DNA from: an uncultured Pelagibacteraceae bacterium
GTDB taxonomy: Bacteria > Pseudomonadota > Alphaproteobacteria > Pelagibacterales > Pelagibacteraceae
Direction of reading: 5' to 3'
NCBI GenBank assembly: GCA_902551985.1
Contig: CACDFI010000003.1
Coordinates: 1-64,000, forward strand
DNA length: 64,000 nucleotides
The position numbers and the translations under genes are program-made. Shown here one piece after another: positions 1-8,605 of the stretch; the stretch's first letter is position 1, and the number at the start of each line of letters is the position of its first letter. The notes beneath the pieces are model-generated. The model was not told the origin of the DNA. It did not search any database and was given only the letters and a program-made list of their open reading frames with translations.

Positions 1-1231
1 GGCCTAAGAAACTTTTAGGACCTTTGCTCCAAAATTTAGATAAATTTATACCTTTTTTGCCGGTTATATTAAGTTTTAAAATTGATCCAGTTAATGCATC
101 AAAACCTGTTGCAAAAATAATTTTATCCAAAATGTATTCACCTTTATTAGTTTTAATGCCTCTTTTAGTTATTTTAACTATTGGACTCTGCTTTAAGTCA
201 ACTAATTCGACATTTTTTTTATTAAACATCTCATAATAATTTGTATTTAAAGTAGGTCTTTTAGCTGTAAAAGGATGATCAAAATTAGTTAATATATCAG
301 CATATTTTTTATTTTTTACTGTTGAATATATTTTACTTTTTATAAAGTTAACTGCTGTTTGATTAGCTTTGATATTTTTTACTATATCATTAAATGTTGC
401 CCTAAAAGATAGAGTTCCATATTGCCAAGATTTTTCATAAAGTAAATTTCTTTTTGTCGCGTTAAAATCAAAAGCAGATTTTTTAGGAAATTCAAAGGGA
501 TGTCCTCCTGGTGTTCTATTTATAAAATTTCTGAGTTTTTTGAAATTTTGTTTATAATTTTGAATATTTTTTTTAGTCAGTTTTCTATTTCTTGCAGGAA
601 TACTAAAGTTTGGTGATCTTTGAAATAAAATTAATTTTTTGGCTTTCTTTGCAATTTCAGGTGCTATCTGGATTCCAGTAGAACCAGTCCCTACTTGTCC
701 TACAATTTTGTTTTTAAAGTTTATTTTTTTTCTTGGCCATCTTCCGCTATGATGTAATTGACCTTTAAACTGATTAATTCCTTTTATTTTTGGAAGATTT
801 ATAGATGACAATGATCCAACAGCACATATTAAATATTTGGTGTAATATTTTTTTTTATTATTTGTTTGAACTTTCCACAAATTTTTTTTTTCTATATATT
901 TTGCTGAAATTACTTTTTCGTTAAAAACTATATTTTTATTTAATTTTAGTTCATTTGAAAAATATTTTAAATATTTTAAAATTACATTTTGCTTTGGATA
1001 TCTTTCTTTCCACGTCCAATTTTTAAAAATTTTTTCAGAAAAAGTAAAACCGTAGGTAAAACTTTCAGAGTCACAACGAGCTCCTGGATACGTATTCCAA
1101 TACCATGTACCCCCAATATCTTTACCCTCCTCGACAACTAAAGTATTTAATTTTAATTTATCTCTCAAACAGTGAAGCTGATATAAACCTGAAAATCCAG
1201 CACCAATAATTAATGCGTCTAAATATTTCAT
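1..1231 (-). CDS. Type I Baeyer-Villiger flavin monooxygenase (partial, C-terminus beyond window)
   Basis: The minus-strand frame opens with ATG at 1231 and stays open to the window edge, giving the first 410 or so residues. The N-terminal FAD Rossmann motif is GAGFSG (10-15), followed by GGTWYWNTYPG (40-50), which matches the secondary BVMO motif. The diagnostic FxGxxxHxxxWP fingerprint is present as FKGQLHHSGRWP (155-166), and a second dinucleotide motif GTGSTG follows at 181-186. Family knowledge: these NADPH/FAD enzymes insert oxygen next to a ketone, giving esters or lactones. The substrate cannot be told from sequence. It is divergent from the GMC oxidoreductase at 1314 with an 82-base gap that must hold both promoters. 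Related N-hydroxylating or flavin-containing monooxygenases are the alternative, but the fingerprint favours BVMO. Confidence 0.85.
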   Translation of the reverse strand, partial: MKYLDALIIGAGFSGLYQLHCLRDKLKLNTLVVEEGKDIGGTWYWNTYPGARCDSESFTYGFTFSEKIFKNWTWKERYPKQNVILKYLKYFSNELKLNKNIVFNEKVISAKYIEKKNLWKVQTNNKKKYYTKYLICAVGSLSSINLPKIKGINQFKGQLHHSGRWPRKKINFKNKIVGQVGTGSTGIQIAPEIAKKAKKLILFQRSPNFSIPARNRKLTKKNIQNYKQNFKKLRNFINRTPGGHPFEFPKKSAFDFNATKRNLLYEKSWQYGTLSFRATFNDIVKNIKANQTAVNFIKSKIYSTVKNKKYADILTNFDHPFTAKRPTLNTNYYEMFNKKNVELVDLKQSPIVKITKRGIKTNKGEYILDKIIFATGFDALTGSILKLNITGKKGINLSKFWSKGPKSFLG

Positions 1232-1313
1232 ATTAAACTACCTAATCTTATTATTTAATTTATAAAGTATATGTTAAAAGATTTTTAAAAAAATTTAATT
1301 ATTTTTAATTAAT

Positions 1314-2915
1314 ATGGAAAACTTTGATTATATTATTTTAGGTGCAGGATCTGCAGGCTGTGTCTTAGCTAACAGATTGAGTGCTAACCCTAATCACAAG
1401 GTATTATTAATCGAAGCAGGAAGCAAAGATACCAATCCATGGATACATATTCCAGGTGGATATTTTAAGACAATGCTGAACCCTAAAACAGATTGGTGTT
1501 TTCAAACAGAAAGAGAGAAATATTGTGATAATAGAGAAATGGTTTATCCAAGAGGCAAAACATTGGGTGGAAGTTCCTCTATCAATGGAATGCTTTATAT
1601 AAGAGGCCAGTCTAATGATTTTAATTACTGGAGACAGCTTGGTAACGTTGGTTGGTCTTGGGAAGATGTTCTTCCATATTTTAAAAAATCTGAAGATTTC
1701 CAATTTGGTGAAAATGAATTTCATGGATCTGGAGGCCCTTTAGCTGTTCAAGAAATAAGAGGAACATTTAAAGTTTGTGATCTTTTTATGGATGCAGCAG
1801 AAGAGTTCGGCCATAAAAGAACTGATGATTTTAATAATGGAGATAACGAGGGCATGGGTTATTTTCCTTTTACGGTTAGAAATGGACTGAGATGTAGCAC
1901 AGCAGTTGGATATCTAAATCCTGTAAAAAAAAGAAGGAATTTAAAAGTTGTTACAAATGCTCATGTTAAGAATATTGAGTTCGATAATAAAAAAGCAGAC
2001 AAAGTAAATTACTGGATTGGCAACAATGTAATTTCTGTAAAAGCAAATAAGGAAGTGATTTTAAGTTCTGGAACAATTGGTTCTCCTCATATTCTTCAAG
2101 CCTCAGGTATTGGTCCAGGTGAATTGTTAAAAAAAAATAACGTAAATGTTGTTAAAGATCACCCTGGAGTAGGAATGAATTTAACTGACCATTTAATGCT
2201 CAGACCAGTTTACAAAGTCAAAAATTTAGAGAGTTTAAATGATATTTATTACAGTATGACTAAAAAATTTATGACAGGACTTAAATATCTTTTATTTAGA
2301 AAAGGACCACTTACTGTTGGGGCTAGTTATTTATGTGGCTTTGTCAAAAGTGATCCACACTTGGCAACTCCTAATTTACAGTTTCACGTTTCTCCTGCTA
2401 GTACAGATGTATTAGGCAAAGGATCTCTTCATAAATTTACAGCATTTACTCCTAGTATAACGAATGTAAGACCCACTAGCAGAGGTTCTATTGAACTAAA
2501 ATCTTCAGATACAAGAGTGTCCCCAAAAATTAAAATGAATTATTTGTCTACAGATGAAGACAGAGAAATTGCAGGTAAAGCATTAAAAATTACAAGAAAC
2601 ATTGTAATGAATTCTAAAGCATACAAAAAATATGAACCAGAAGAATATAGGCCTGGTATTCATATCACAGATAATGAGGAATTAGCTAAAGAGGCAGGAA
2701 AATTTTGCAGTACTATTTTTCACCCTGTAAGTACTTGTAGGATGGGTTCAGATGAAAATGCAGTCGTATCTGATAGATTAGTGGCTCATGGCTTGAAAAA
2801 TTTAAGAATTGTTGATGCATCTGTTATGCCATCGATAACCTCAGGAAATACTAATGCACCTACTATTATGATTGCTGAAAAAGCAGCAGATATGATAATA
2901 GAAGATGCTAGATGA
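1314..2915 (+). CDS. GMC-family FAD oxidoreductase (choline dehydrogenase-like)
   Basis: A 533-residue protein with the GMC hallmarks: the N-terminal FAD motif GAGSAGCVLANRLS (11-24), the GGSSSINGMLYIRG signature near residue 85, SSGTIGSPHILQASGIGP (the second GMC signature) in the middle, and a C-terminal block with FHPVSTCRMG followed by SGNTNAPTIMIAEKAADMI carrying the usual catalytic His/Asn pair. Family members oxidise alcohols to aldehydes; choline dehydrogenase, PEG dehydrogenase and other alcohol dehydrogenases are all similar, so the substrate stays open. It starts the plus-strand run and its stop overlaps the next start (ATGA at 2912-2915), indicating translational coupling with the membrane protein. 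Confidence 0.88.
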   Translation: MENFDYIILGAGSAGCVLANRLSANPNHKVLLIEAGSKDTNPWIHIPGGYFKTMLNPKTDWCFQTEREKYCDNREMVYPRGKTLGGSSSINGMLYIRGQSNDFNYWRQLGNVGWSWEDVLPYFKKSEDFQFGENEFHGSGGPLAVQEIRGTFKVCDLFMDAAEEFGHKRTDDFNNGDNEGMGYFPFTVRNGLRCSTAVGYLNPVKKRRNLKVVTNAHVKNIEFDNKKADKVNYWIGNNVISVKANKEVILSSGTIGSPHILQASGIGPGELLKKNNVNVVKDHPGVGMNLTDHLMLRPVYKVKNLESLNDIYYSMTKKFMTGLKYLLFRKGPLTVGASYLCGFVKSDPHLATPNLQFHVSPASTDVLGKGSLHKFTAFTPSITNVRPTSRGSIELKSSDTRVSPKIKMNYLSTDEDREIAGKALKITRNIVMNSKAYKKYEPEEYRPGIHITDNEELAKEAGKFCSTIFHPVSTCRMGSDENAVVSDRLVAHGLKNLRIVDASVMPSITSGNTNAPTIMIAEKAADMIIEDAR

Positions 2916-3487
2916 CAGAAGAAATTACAATTTTTTTTCAAATAATATTTATTGATTTAATTCTTGCTGGAGATAATGCCATTATTATAGGAATGGTTGC
3001 TTCGAAATTTCCTCCAGAACAAAGAAAAAAAATAATTTTCTGGGGAATTGGTGGAGCAGTAATATTAAGAATTTTATTAACGCTCATAACTGCTTACCTT
3101 TTACAAATAACAGGACTAAGACTCTTAGGAGGTTTGTTATTGTTATACATAGTTTACAAGCTTTATGTTGATGTAATTAAAAATTCACAAAATGACGAGG
3201 AAAATATCAAAGTAGACAGTTCATCAATGCTTAAAGCAATTTGGACTGTTTTGTTAGCTGATTTTACTATGAGTTTAGATAATGTATTGGGTGTAGCAGG
3301 TGCTGCCAAAGATCATTACTATTTATTAGTTTTTGGTCTTGTTTTATCAATTATATTAATGGCAACTGCTGCAACATTAATTTCTCGATGGATTAAAGAG
3401 TACAAATGGATAGCTTGGGTTGGTTTATTTGCTATATTATTTGTTGCAATTGATTTAATTTATACGGACATCAAGTTATTTATTTAA
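2912..3487 (+). CDS. TerC/YjbE-family integral membrane protein
   Basis: A 191-residue hydrophobic protein with about six predicted membrane segments. Two repeats carry the conserved acidic motifs of the TerC family: LILAGDNAIIIGM near residue 17 and FTMSLDNVLGVAGAA near residue 118. The Asp residues inside the membrane are typical for this family, which is linked to metal ion (especially manganese) export or to protection of secreted proteins. The transported ion is inferred from the family only. It overlaps the GMC gene by four bases and its stop touches the next start (3487/3488), so it is part of one transcription unit. Confidence 0.82.
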   Translation: MTEEITIFFQIIFIDLILAGDNAIIIGMVASKFPPEQRKKIIFWGIGGAVILRILLTLITAYLLQITGLRLLGGLLLLYIVYKLYVDVIKNSQNDEENIKVDSSSMLKAIWTVLLADFTMSLDNVLGVAGAAKDHYYLLVFGLVLSIILMATAATLISRWIKEYKWIAWVGLFAILFVAIDLIYTDIKLFI

Positions 3488-4246
3488 ATGTATTTAAAAA
3501 AAATTAATCTTAAAGGGAAATATGCTCTTGTAACAGGAGCTGGTAAAGGCTTAGGACGCGCTTGTTCAATTGCGCTAGCTGAAGCAGGGGCAACGATTAT
3601 TGGTTTGAGTAGAACATCGTCTGATCTTGATAAATTAGAAAAGGACATAAAAAAAGTCAAAAGTAAATTAATCAAAATTCATTGTGATGTAATGAACTAT
3701 AGCGAATTACAGGAAAAATTAAAAAAAATAAAAATTATTGATATCCTTGTAAATAATGCAGGGACCAATATCCCAGAACCATTTGAGAAGATAAAACAGC
3801 AAAGTATGAATTATTTAGTAGATCTAAACTTAAAAGCTGCATTTAATGTTGCACAGTTAGTTGTAAAGAAAATGATTAAAAATAAAAAAAGAGCTGGATC
3901 AATTATAAATATGTCATCTCAACTTGGTCATGTAGGTATGCCTGGTAGAAATATTTATAATATGACTAAATTTGGAATCGAAGGTTTAACAAAGGGTATG
4001 GGTGTAGAGTTAGCAACAAAAAATATCAGAGTAAATACAGTTGCTCCGACATTTGTTGAAACTCCTATGGTAAAAAAATTTTTTAAAAATAAAAAGTTCA
4101 AAAATTTGGCTTTAGGTAATATTCCTATGGGCAAAGCAGCTAAAGAGAGTGATGTAGCTACAGCTGTATGTTTTTTAGCATCAGATGCTGCTGCAATGAT
4201 AACTGGATCATCTATTCTAATAGATGGAGGATGGACAGCAAAATAA
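3488..4246 (+). CDS. SDR-family NAD(P)-dependent oxidoreductase
   Basis: A 252-residue classical short-chain dehydrogenase. The TGAGKGLG nucleotide motif lies near residues 16-23, NNAG near 88, the catalytic Ser in INMSSQLGHVG, and the YxxxK catalytic pair in YNMTK. The C-terminus GSSILIDGGWTAK is typical of the gluconate 5-dehydrogenase / 3-oxoacyl-ACP reductase-like branch. Reaction class: reversible oxidation of a hydroxyl group; the substrate is unknown. It begins immediately after the TerC-like gene, and its TAA shares a base with the ATG of the M23 peptidase (TAATG at 4244-4248). Confidence 0.87.
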   Translation: MYLKKINLKGKYALVTGAGKGLGRACSIALAEAGATIIGLSRTSSDLDKLEKDIKKVKSKLIKIHCDVMNYSELQEKLKKIKIIDILVNNAGTNIPEPFEKIKQQSMNYLVDLNLKAAFNVAQLVVKKMIKNKKRAGSIINMSSQLGHVGMPGRNIYNMTKFGIEGLTKGMGVELATKNIRVNTVAPTFVETPMVKKFFKNKKFKNLALGNIPMGKAAKESDVATAVCFLASDAAAMITGSSILIDGGWTAK

Positions 4247-5034
4247 TGAAAAAACTGTTGCTAATACTAGCAATTTTTTTTCCAACAAATATTTTTGCAA
4301 TTGAATTTGATGGTAAATTTATTCAAGGTCATTTTATTTTAGGAAAAACAGATCCTAACTCAAAAATAATAATTGATAAAAAAGATGTCAAAGTATCAGA
4401 TGATGGTTATTTTGTTTTTGGAATTGATCGAGATAGGAAGTTTGATGTTTTGATAACAAAAATTACTAACGGTAAATCAGAAAAAATAATCAAAAAAGTT
4501 TTTAAACGTAAGTATAATATTCAAAGAATCGATGGATTGCCTGAAAATAAAGTAACACCACCTGAGTCTGTTTATAAAAGAATCAAAAAAGAAAATGGAA
4601 AAATTGGAGAAGCTAGAGCAATTAACTCAAATTTAACTTTTTTTTCTGAAAAATTTATTATGCCAGTTGAAGGTATAATTAGTGGAGTTTATGGAAGCCA
4701 AAGAATTCTCAATGGTAAACCAAGATGGCCTCATTACGGAATAGATATTGCAGCAAAAAAAGGAACAGAGATTAAATCCTCTGGTACTGGAATAGTTACC
4801 ATGGCTGAAAATGACCTTTATTACACTGGAGGTACTATTATTATGGATCATGGTCATGGTATATCAACAATTTATTCTCATCTTGAAAATGTGATGGTTG
4901 AAGTTGGAGATTTGATTAAAAAAGGAGATATAATAGGAACTGTTGGTTCAACAGGCAGATCAACTGGTCCACATTTAGATTTTAGAATAAATTGGTTTCA
5001 AACAAGGCTTGATCCAATGACAGTTCTTCAATAG
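4246..5034 (+). CDS. Secreted M23-family (LytM-like) peptidase
   Basis: The start at 4246 is chosen because it overlaps the preceding stop (TAATG) and gives a clean signal peptide (MKKLLLILAIFFPTNIFA). An upstream in-frame ATG at 4168 would lie inside the SDR gene. The mature part has a beta-rich N-terminal region and a C-terminal M23 domain: HYGID (His163, Asp167), IYSHLE (His212) and GPHLDF (His243). M23 enzymes cut peptidoglycan cross-bridge peptides or, when degenerate, activate amidases. The usual HxH motif reads HLD here, so one zinc-ligand position is Asp245. The same Asp in independent relatives would show a subfamily trait rather than an error. Confidence 0.85.
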   Translation: MKKLLLILAIFFPTNIFAIEFDGKFIQGHFILGKTDPNSKIIIDKKDVKVSDDGYFVFGIDRDRKFDVLITKITNGKSEKIIKKVFKRKYNIQRIDGLPENKVTPPESVYKRIKKENGKIGEARAINSNLTFFSEKFIMPVEGIISGVYGSQRILNGKPRWPHYGIDIAAKKGTEIKSSGTGIVTMAENDLYYTGGTIIMDHGHGISTIYSHLENVMVEVGDLIKKGDIIGTVGSTGRSTGPHLDFRINWFQTRLDPMTVLQ

Positions 5035-5037
5035 GCT

Positions 5038-5814
5038 ATGCGTATGAAAAATGATATACAATCAGTGTCAAAAAAATTAGTTAAAGCTTATAATAGCAAT
5101 AAACTAATCAATCCAATTCCTGAAAAATTCTGTAGGAATATAAAATTAGCACATAAACTAAGATTATTATGTGAAAGTAAAATTAAGGATACAAAAGTTG
5201 GTTTTAAAGCAGGGGGTACAATAATTGCTCTCTTAAAAAAATTAAAAGAAAAAGAACCATTTCATTCGACTGTATTTGGAAAAAATTTAATTAAATCTGG
5301 AGGAAAAGTAAAAATTAATAAATATGCTTTAGGTACTGAAGTGGAGGTTTACTATATAATTAAAAAAAAATTTTTTGACTTTAAAGGAAAATTAAATTCA
5401 AAGAATATAACAAAATTTATCACTCATATGGGTCCTTGCATTGAGGTTGTTGGATTTAGACAGAAAAAAAAAGGTATTAAATATTTAGGTGACTTATGTA
5501 GTGATTTTGGTGTGAATATTAAATTTATAGTTGGAGCCAAGAAAAAATTTAAAAAAATAAATTTCAGCAATTTAAAAACAAATTTAAAAAATAAAAAAGG
5601 ATTAAACGTAAACGGTAATACAAATACTGTTTATGTAAACCCACTAAATTCTTTAAAATTTGTTCTTAACAAAATAAGAAAAGAGAAAGTTTCTTTAGAT
5701 AAAGATTTTTATGTATTTACTGGCTCTACAGTTGGTGTTGTGCCAATTAAAAGCAAAGGTGAATATATAGGCAAAGTAGACAAACTTGGTACTGTTAGAA
5801 CAACTATCAATTAA
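5038..5814 (+). CDS. 2-keto-4-pentenoate hydratase-like protein (FAH/MhpD fold)
   Basis: A 258-residue lysine-rich protein. The region KVGFKAGGT, the hydrophobic segment with GTEVEVYYII, and the C-terminal VFTGSTVGVVPIKSKGEYIGKVDKLGTVRTTIN resemble the MhpD/HpaH hydratase and oxalocrotonate decarboxylase family, where the C-terminal strand and Gly-rich turn form the active-site wall. Those enzymes hydrate or decarboxylate 2-oxo-4-enoates. Overall similarity as judged by eye is weak, so the activity is not certain. The start could also be the ATG at 5044 (MKNDIQ). The stop overlaps the next start (TAATG at 5812). Confidence 0.6.
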   Translation: MRMKNDIQSVSKKLVKAYNSNKLINPIPEKFCRNIKLAHKLRLLCESKIKDTKVGFKAGGTIIALLKKLKEKEPFHSTVFGKNLIKSGGKVKINKYALGTEVEVYYIIKKKFFDFKGKLNSKNITKFITHMGPCIEVVGFRQKKKGIKYLGDLCSDFGVNIKFIVGAKKKFKKINFSNLKTNLKNKKGLNVNGNTNTVYVNPLNSLKFVLNKIRKEKVSLDKDFYVFTGSTVGVVPIKSKGEYIGKVDKLGTVRTTIN

Positions 5815-6965
5815 TGGGTCTTCATTTTTCTGTAGAAGAATTCAAAAGTAGAAAAGATAAAATAATTAAACTTTTAAAAGAGGAAAAATTGGATGCTCTC
5901 CTTATGTTTAGACAGGAGTCGATGTATTGGCTCACTGGATATGACACATTTGGGTATGTTTTTTTTCAAACATTAGTTTTGGATCAAAAAGGTAATATAA
6001 TTTTATTAACAAGAGCTCCAGATTTAAGACAAGCACAAAACACATCAAATATTAGTGATATAAGAATATGGGTTGATAAAAATGGATCAAACCCAACTGA
6101 AGATCTTAAAGTTATTTTAGATGAATTAAATTTAAAGGGTAAAAAAATTGGAATTGAATATGAAGCGTACGGATTAACTGGTCGAAATGCTTTAAGGCTA
6201 AATAAATCTTTAGAAAATTACTGCTTAATAGAAGATACTTCTGAGTTAGTTAGCAAATTAAGAGTTATAAAATCCAATGAGGAAATTGATTATGTAAAAA
6301 AGGCGGCAAATTTAGCTGACAAAGCTTTAACTGAGGTTTGGAAACATACAAAAGCAGGTGTAAGCGAGTCTAAAATTTTAGCTGAAATGAATAAAGTCAT
6401 ATTTGAGGGAGGTGGTGATTATCCTGCAAATGAATTTATAATTGGATCTGGTAAAAATGCACTTCTTTGTCGATACCAAGCTGAAAAACAAATATTAAAT
6501 TCACAAGATCAACTGACTATAGAATGGGCTGGAACATACAGACATTATCACTCTGCAATGTTTCGGACTATTCCAATTGGAAAAGCTGATCCAAAACATT
6601 TTAAAATGCATGAAGCTTGTATTGAGGCTTTAAATAATTGTGAAAATAAATTGAAACCAGGAAACAAAGTTGGTGAAGTATATGATATTCATGCAAAAAC
6701 TTTTGATGATTTAGGTTATAAAAATTCTAGAATGAATGCATGTGGCTATTCTTTAGGGGCAACCTTTTCACCTAATTGGATGGATTGGCCAATGTTATAC
6801 ACTGGAAATCCATATGTAATTAAACCAGGAAATGTATTTTTTATGCATATGATATTAATGGATTCTGAAAATAATTTAGCAATGAACTTAGGTGAAACTT
6901 ACCTAGTTACAGAAAGTGGTAACGAAAGACTTGGGAATCAGAAACTTGATTTAGTCGTTATTTGA
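5814..6965 (+). CDS. M24-fold (creatinase/aminopeptidase P-like) protein with degenerate metal site
   Basis: A 383-residue protein with the two-domain architecture of creatinase/prolidase: an N-terminal creatinase domain (SMYWLTGYDTFGYVFF near residues 37-52) and a C-terminal pita-bread domain starting near KLRVIKSNEEIDYVKKAA. Metal peptidases of this fold have two Asp in the central strands and a GHGxG His. Here those positions read LTIEWAGTYRHYHSAMFRT and GYSLGATF, so the Asp/Asp/His ligands are missing. Creatinase itself works without metal, so a C-N hydrolase of a small molecule (creatinase-type or ectoine-hydrolase-type) is more plausible than a peptidase. It ends the plus-strand operon, 12 bases from the convergent DhaK gene. 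Confidence 0.75.
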   Translation: MGLHFSVEEFKSRKDKIIKLLKEEKLDALLMFRQESMYWLTGYDTFGYVFFQTLVLDQKGNIILLTRAPDLRQAQNTSNISDIRIWVDKNGSNPTEDLKVILDELNLKGKKIGIEYEAYGLTGRNALRLNKSLENYCLIEDTSELVSKLRVIKSNEEIDYVKKAANLADKALTEVWKHTKAGVSESKILAEMNKVIFEGGGDYPANEFIIGSGKNALLCRYQAEKQILNSQDQLTIEWAGTYRHYHSAMFRTIPIGKADPKHFKMHEACIEALNNCENKLKPGNKVGEVYDIHAKTFDDLGYKNSRMNACGYSLGATFSPNWMDWPMLYTGNPYVIKPGNVFFMHMILMDSENNLAMNLGETYLVTESGNERLGNQKLDLVVI

Positions 6966-6977
6966 TCAAAAAAAGTT

Positions 6978-7970
6978 TTACATTCCCCATCTCATTGCCG
7001 CTGTATGAACTGGAGAGTCCCAATGCTTTAAGATTTCATCATCACATTTGAGAAGAGTAATTGAAGCACCTTGCATTTCAAGTGATGTACAATAATTTCC
7101 AACTAAACTTTTTGTTACTTGAATACCCTTTGATTGCAAAATTTGACATGCATCCTCGTAAACTAAATATAATTCTGTTAAAGGAGTGCCTCCCATTCCA
7201 TTTACGAAAAGTAAATTCTTCTCATTTTTTTCTGGTTTTAAATTATCTAAAATAGCTTCAAGAATATTTCCTACAATCGTTTTTGAGGCTTGAATTTTTT
7301 CTCTTTTTCTCCCTGGCTCACCGTGTATCCCTACACCAAACTCCATTTCATCATCGCCTATATCAAAAGTAGGTTTTCCTGCAGCAGGAACAGTGCAGCT
7401 TGTAAATGCAACTCCCATCGTACCAGCGTTTTTATTTACTTTTTCACCAAGTTTTTTACATTCTTCGAGTGATCCGCCGTGTTCAGCTAAAGATCCAACT
7501 ATTTTTTCTACTAATACTGTTGCTGCAACACCTCTTCTTCCAGTTGTAAATGTAGAGTCTTCAACAGCAACATCATCGTTAGTAACAATACTATCATTTT
7601 TGCCAGAGTACATTTCAGCACCCATTTGAAAGTTCATTATGTCTCCAGAATAATTTTTAACAATAAATAAAACCCCTGCACCACTATCAACATGTTCTGC
7701 TGCTGCTTGCATTTGATCAGGTGTTGGTGCTGAAAATACAAAACCTGGGCATGCAGCATCTAACATTCCATGACCAACAAATCCTCCATGCATTGGTTCA
7801 TGACCACTTCCGCCACCTGAAATTAGGGAGACTTTTCCATCTTTGGTTTTATTTTTTCTTGAAACAAAACTTGGGTCTAGATTGACGTTTATAATGTCGC
7901 TATGTGCCTTACCAAAACCTGTAAGACTCTCTTTTAAAAAATCATCGTTATTGTTAATAAATTTTTTCAT
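6978..7970 (-). CDS. dhaK: Dihydroxyacetone kinase-like subunit K
   Basis: A 330-residue protein with all DhaK landmarks: GGGSGHEPMHGGFVG (52-66), KNYSGD (Asp110), and GVGIHGEPG with His216, the residue that in DhaK binds the ketose covalently as a hemiaminal. The family phosphorylates dihydroxyacetone or related ketoses such as erythrulose. It lies eight bases after DhaL at the end of the minus-strand transporter operon. No DhaM phosphocarrier gene is seen in the window. Phosphate donation by PEP-PTS therefore cannot be assumed, and an ATP-linked or non-DHA ketose kinase is possible. Confidence 0.92.
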   Translation of the reverse strand: MKKFINNNDDFLKESLTGFGKAHSDIINVNLDPSFVSRKNKTKDGKVSLISGGGSGHEPMHGGFVGHGMLDAACPGFVFSAPTPDQMQAAAEHVDSGAGVLFIVKNYSGDIMNFQMGAEMYSGKNDSIVTNDDVAVEDSTFTTGRRGVAATVLVEKIVGSLAEHGGSLEECKKLGEKVNKNAGTMGVAFTSCTVPAAGKPTFDIGDDEMEFGVGIHGEPGRKREKIQASKTIVGNILEAILDNLKPEKNEKNLLFVNGMGGTPLTELYLVYEDACQILQSKGIQVTKSLVGNYCTSLEMQGASITLLKCDDEILKHWDSPVHTAAMRWGM

Positions 7971-7978
7971 TTTCCCTC

Positions 7979-8605
7979 CTAATTATTAATTACTGATTTA
8001 CAAATTGTATCGATTATAAGCTGTGAAGAACGGGCTCCAGGATCTATATGTCCTTTTGCGCGTTCACCTAAAAAAGAAGCTCTACCTTTTGTGGCTAACA
8101 TATCTTTTGTGGATAACATTCTTTCTTCAGCAATTTTAATTACTTCATTTAAACCTGATTTAAATTCACTTTCATTTTTTAATTCGTTAAGTTTTTCTGA
8201 AACTGGTATTAAAACATCCATCATAGTCTTTTCTCCAACATCGGCTTTTCCTCTTTCTTTCATGGCTTTAATTCCACTAATAATCATTTCACATGCTTTA
8301 TTAAAATCAACATCTTTATCTAGGTCAGGAGATTTAGCCATGGTCATAAAAAAAGTTCCAAATAATGCGCCTGATGATCCACCGATACCTGACAGAACTT
8401 TCATTGCTATCATGTTTAAAGCTTTGGCTAATGGTAAATCTTTGATTGAATCTTCAAGTTCAACAACTAACTTTAAACCTCGTTGAATGTTAAAAATATG
8501 GTCTCCATCTCCAATTTTTTGATCAAGAACCTCTATTTCAGCAGAATTTTCATCTATAACTTTTTGTACACTTTTTGCTTGAGAAATTAAAAAACTAACG
8601 CTCAT
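7979..8605 (-). CDS. dhaL: Dihydroxyacetone kinase-like subunit L
   Basis: The start chosen is ATG at 8605 (MSVSFLIS), preceded by GAAGGAAA at a good distance. A longer reading from a TTG at 8629 is unlikely. The resulting 208 residues match DhaL in size. The ADP-Mg binding loop is seen as KIGDGDHIFNIQRG, and GIGGSSGALFGTFF and KGHIDPGARSSQ near the C-terminus are family landmarks. DhaL supplies the nucleotide for DhaK. The start overlaps the end of the ATPase gene at 8595 by 11 bases, so uptake and phosphorylation are co-expressed. Confidence 0.9.
   Translation of the reverse strand: MSVSFLISQAKSVQKVIDENSAEIEVLDQKIGDGDHIFNIQRGLKLVVELEDSIKDLPLAKALNMIAMKVLSGIGGSSGALFGTFFMTMAKSPDLDKDVDFNKACEMIISGIKAMKERGKADVGEKTMMDVLIPVSEKLNELKNESEFKSGLNEVIKIAEERMLSTKDMLATKGRASFLGERAKGHIDPGARSSQLIIDTICKSVINN

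Noticed and set aside
4168-4245. Longer start for the M23 peptidase
   Set aside because: It would lie inside the SDR gene and place 26 residues before a clean signal peptide; ATG 4246 overlaps the stop as elsewhere in this genome.
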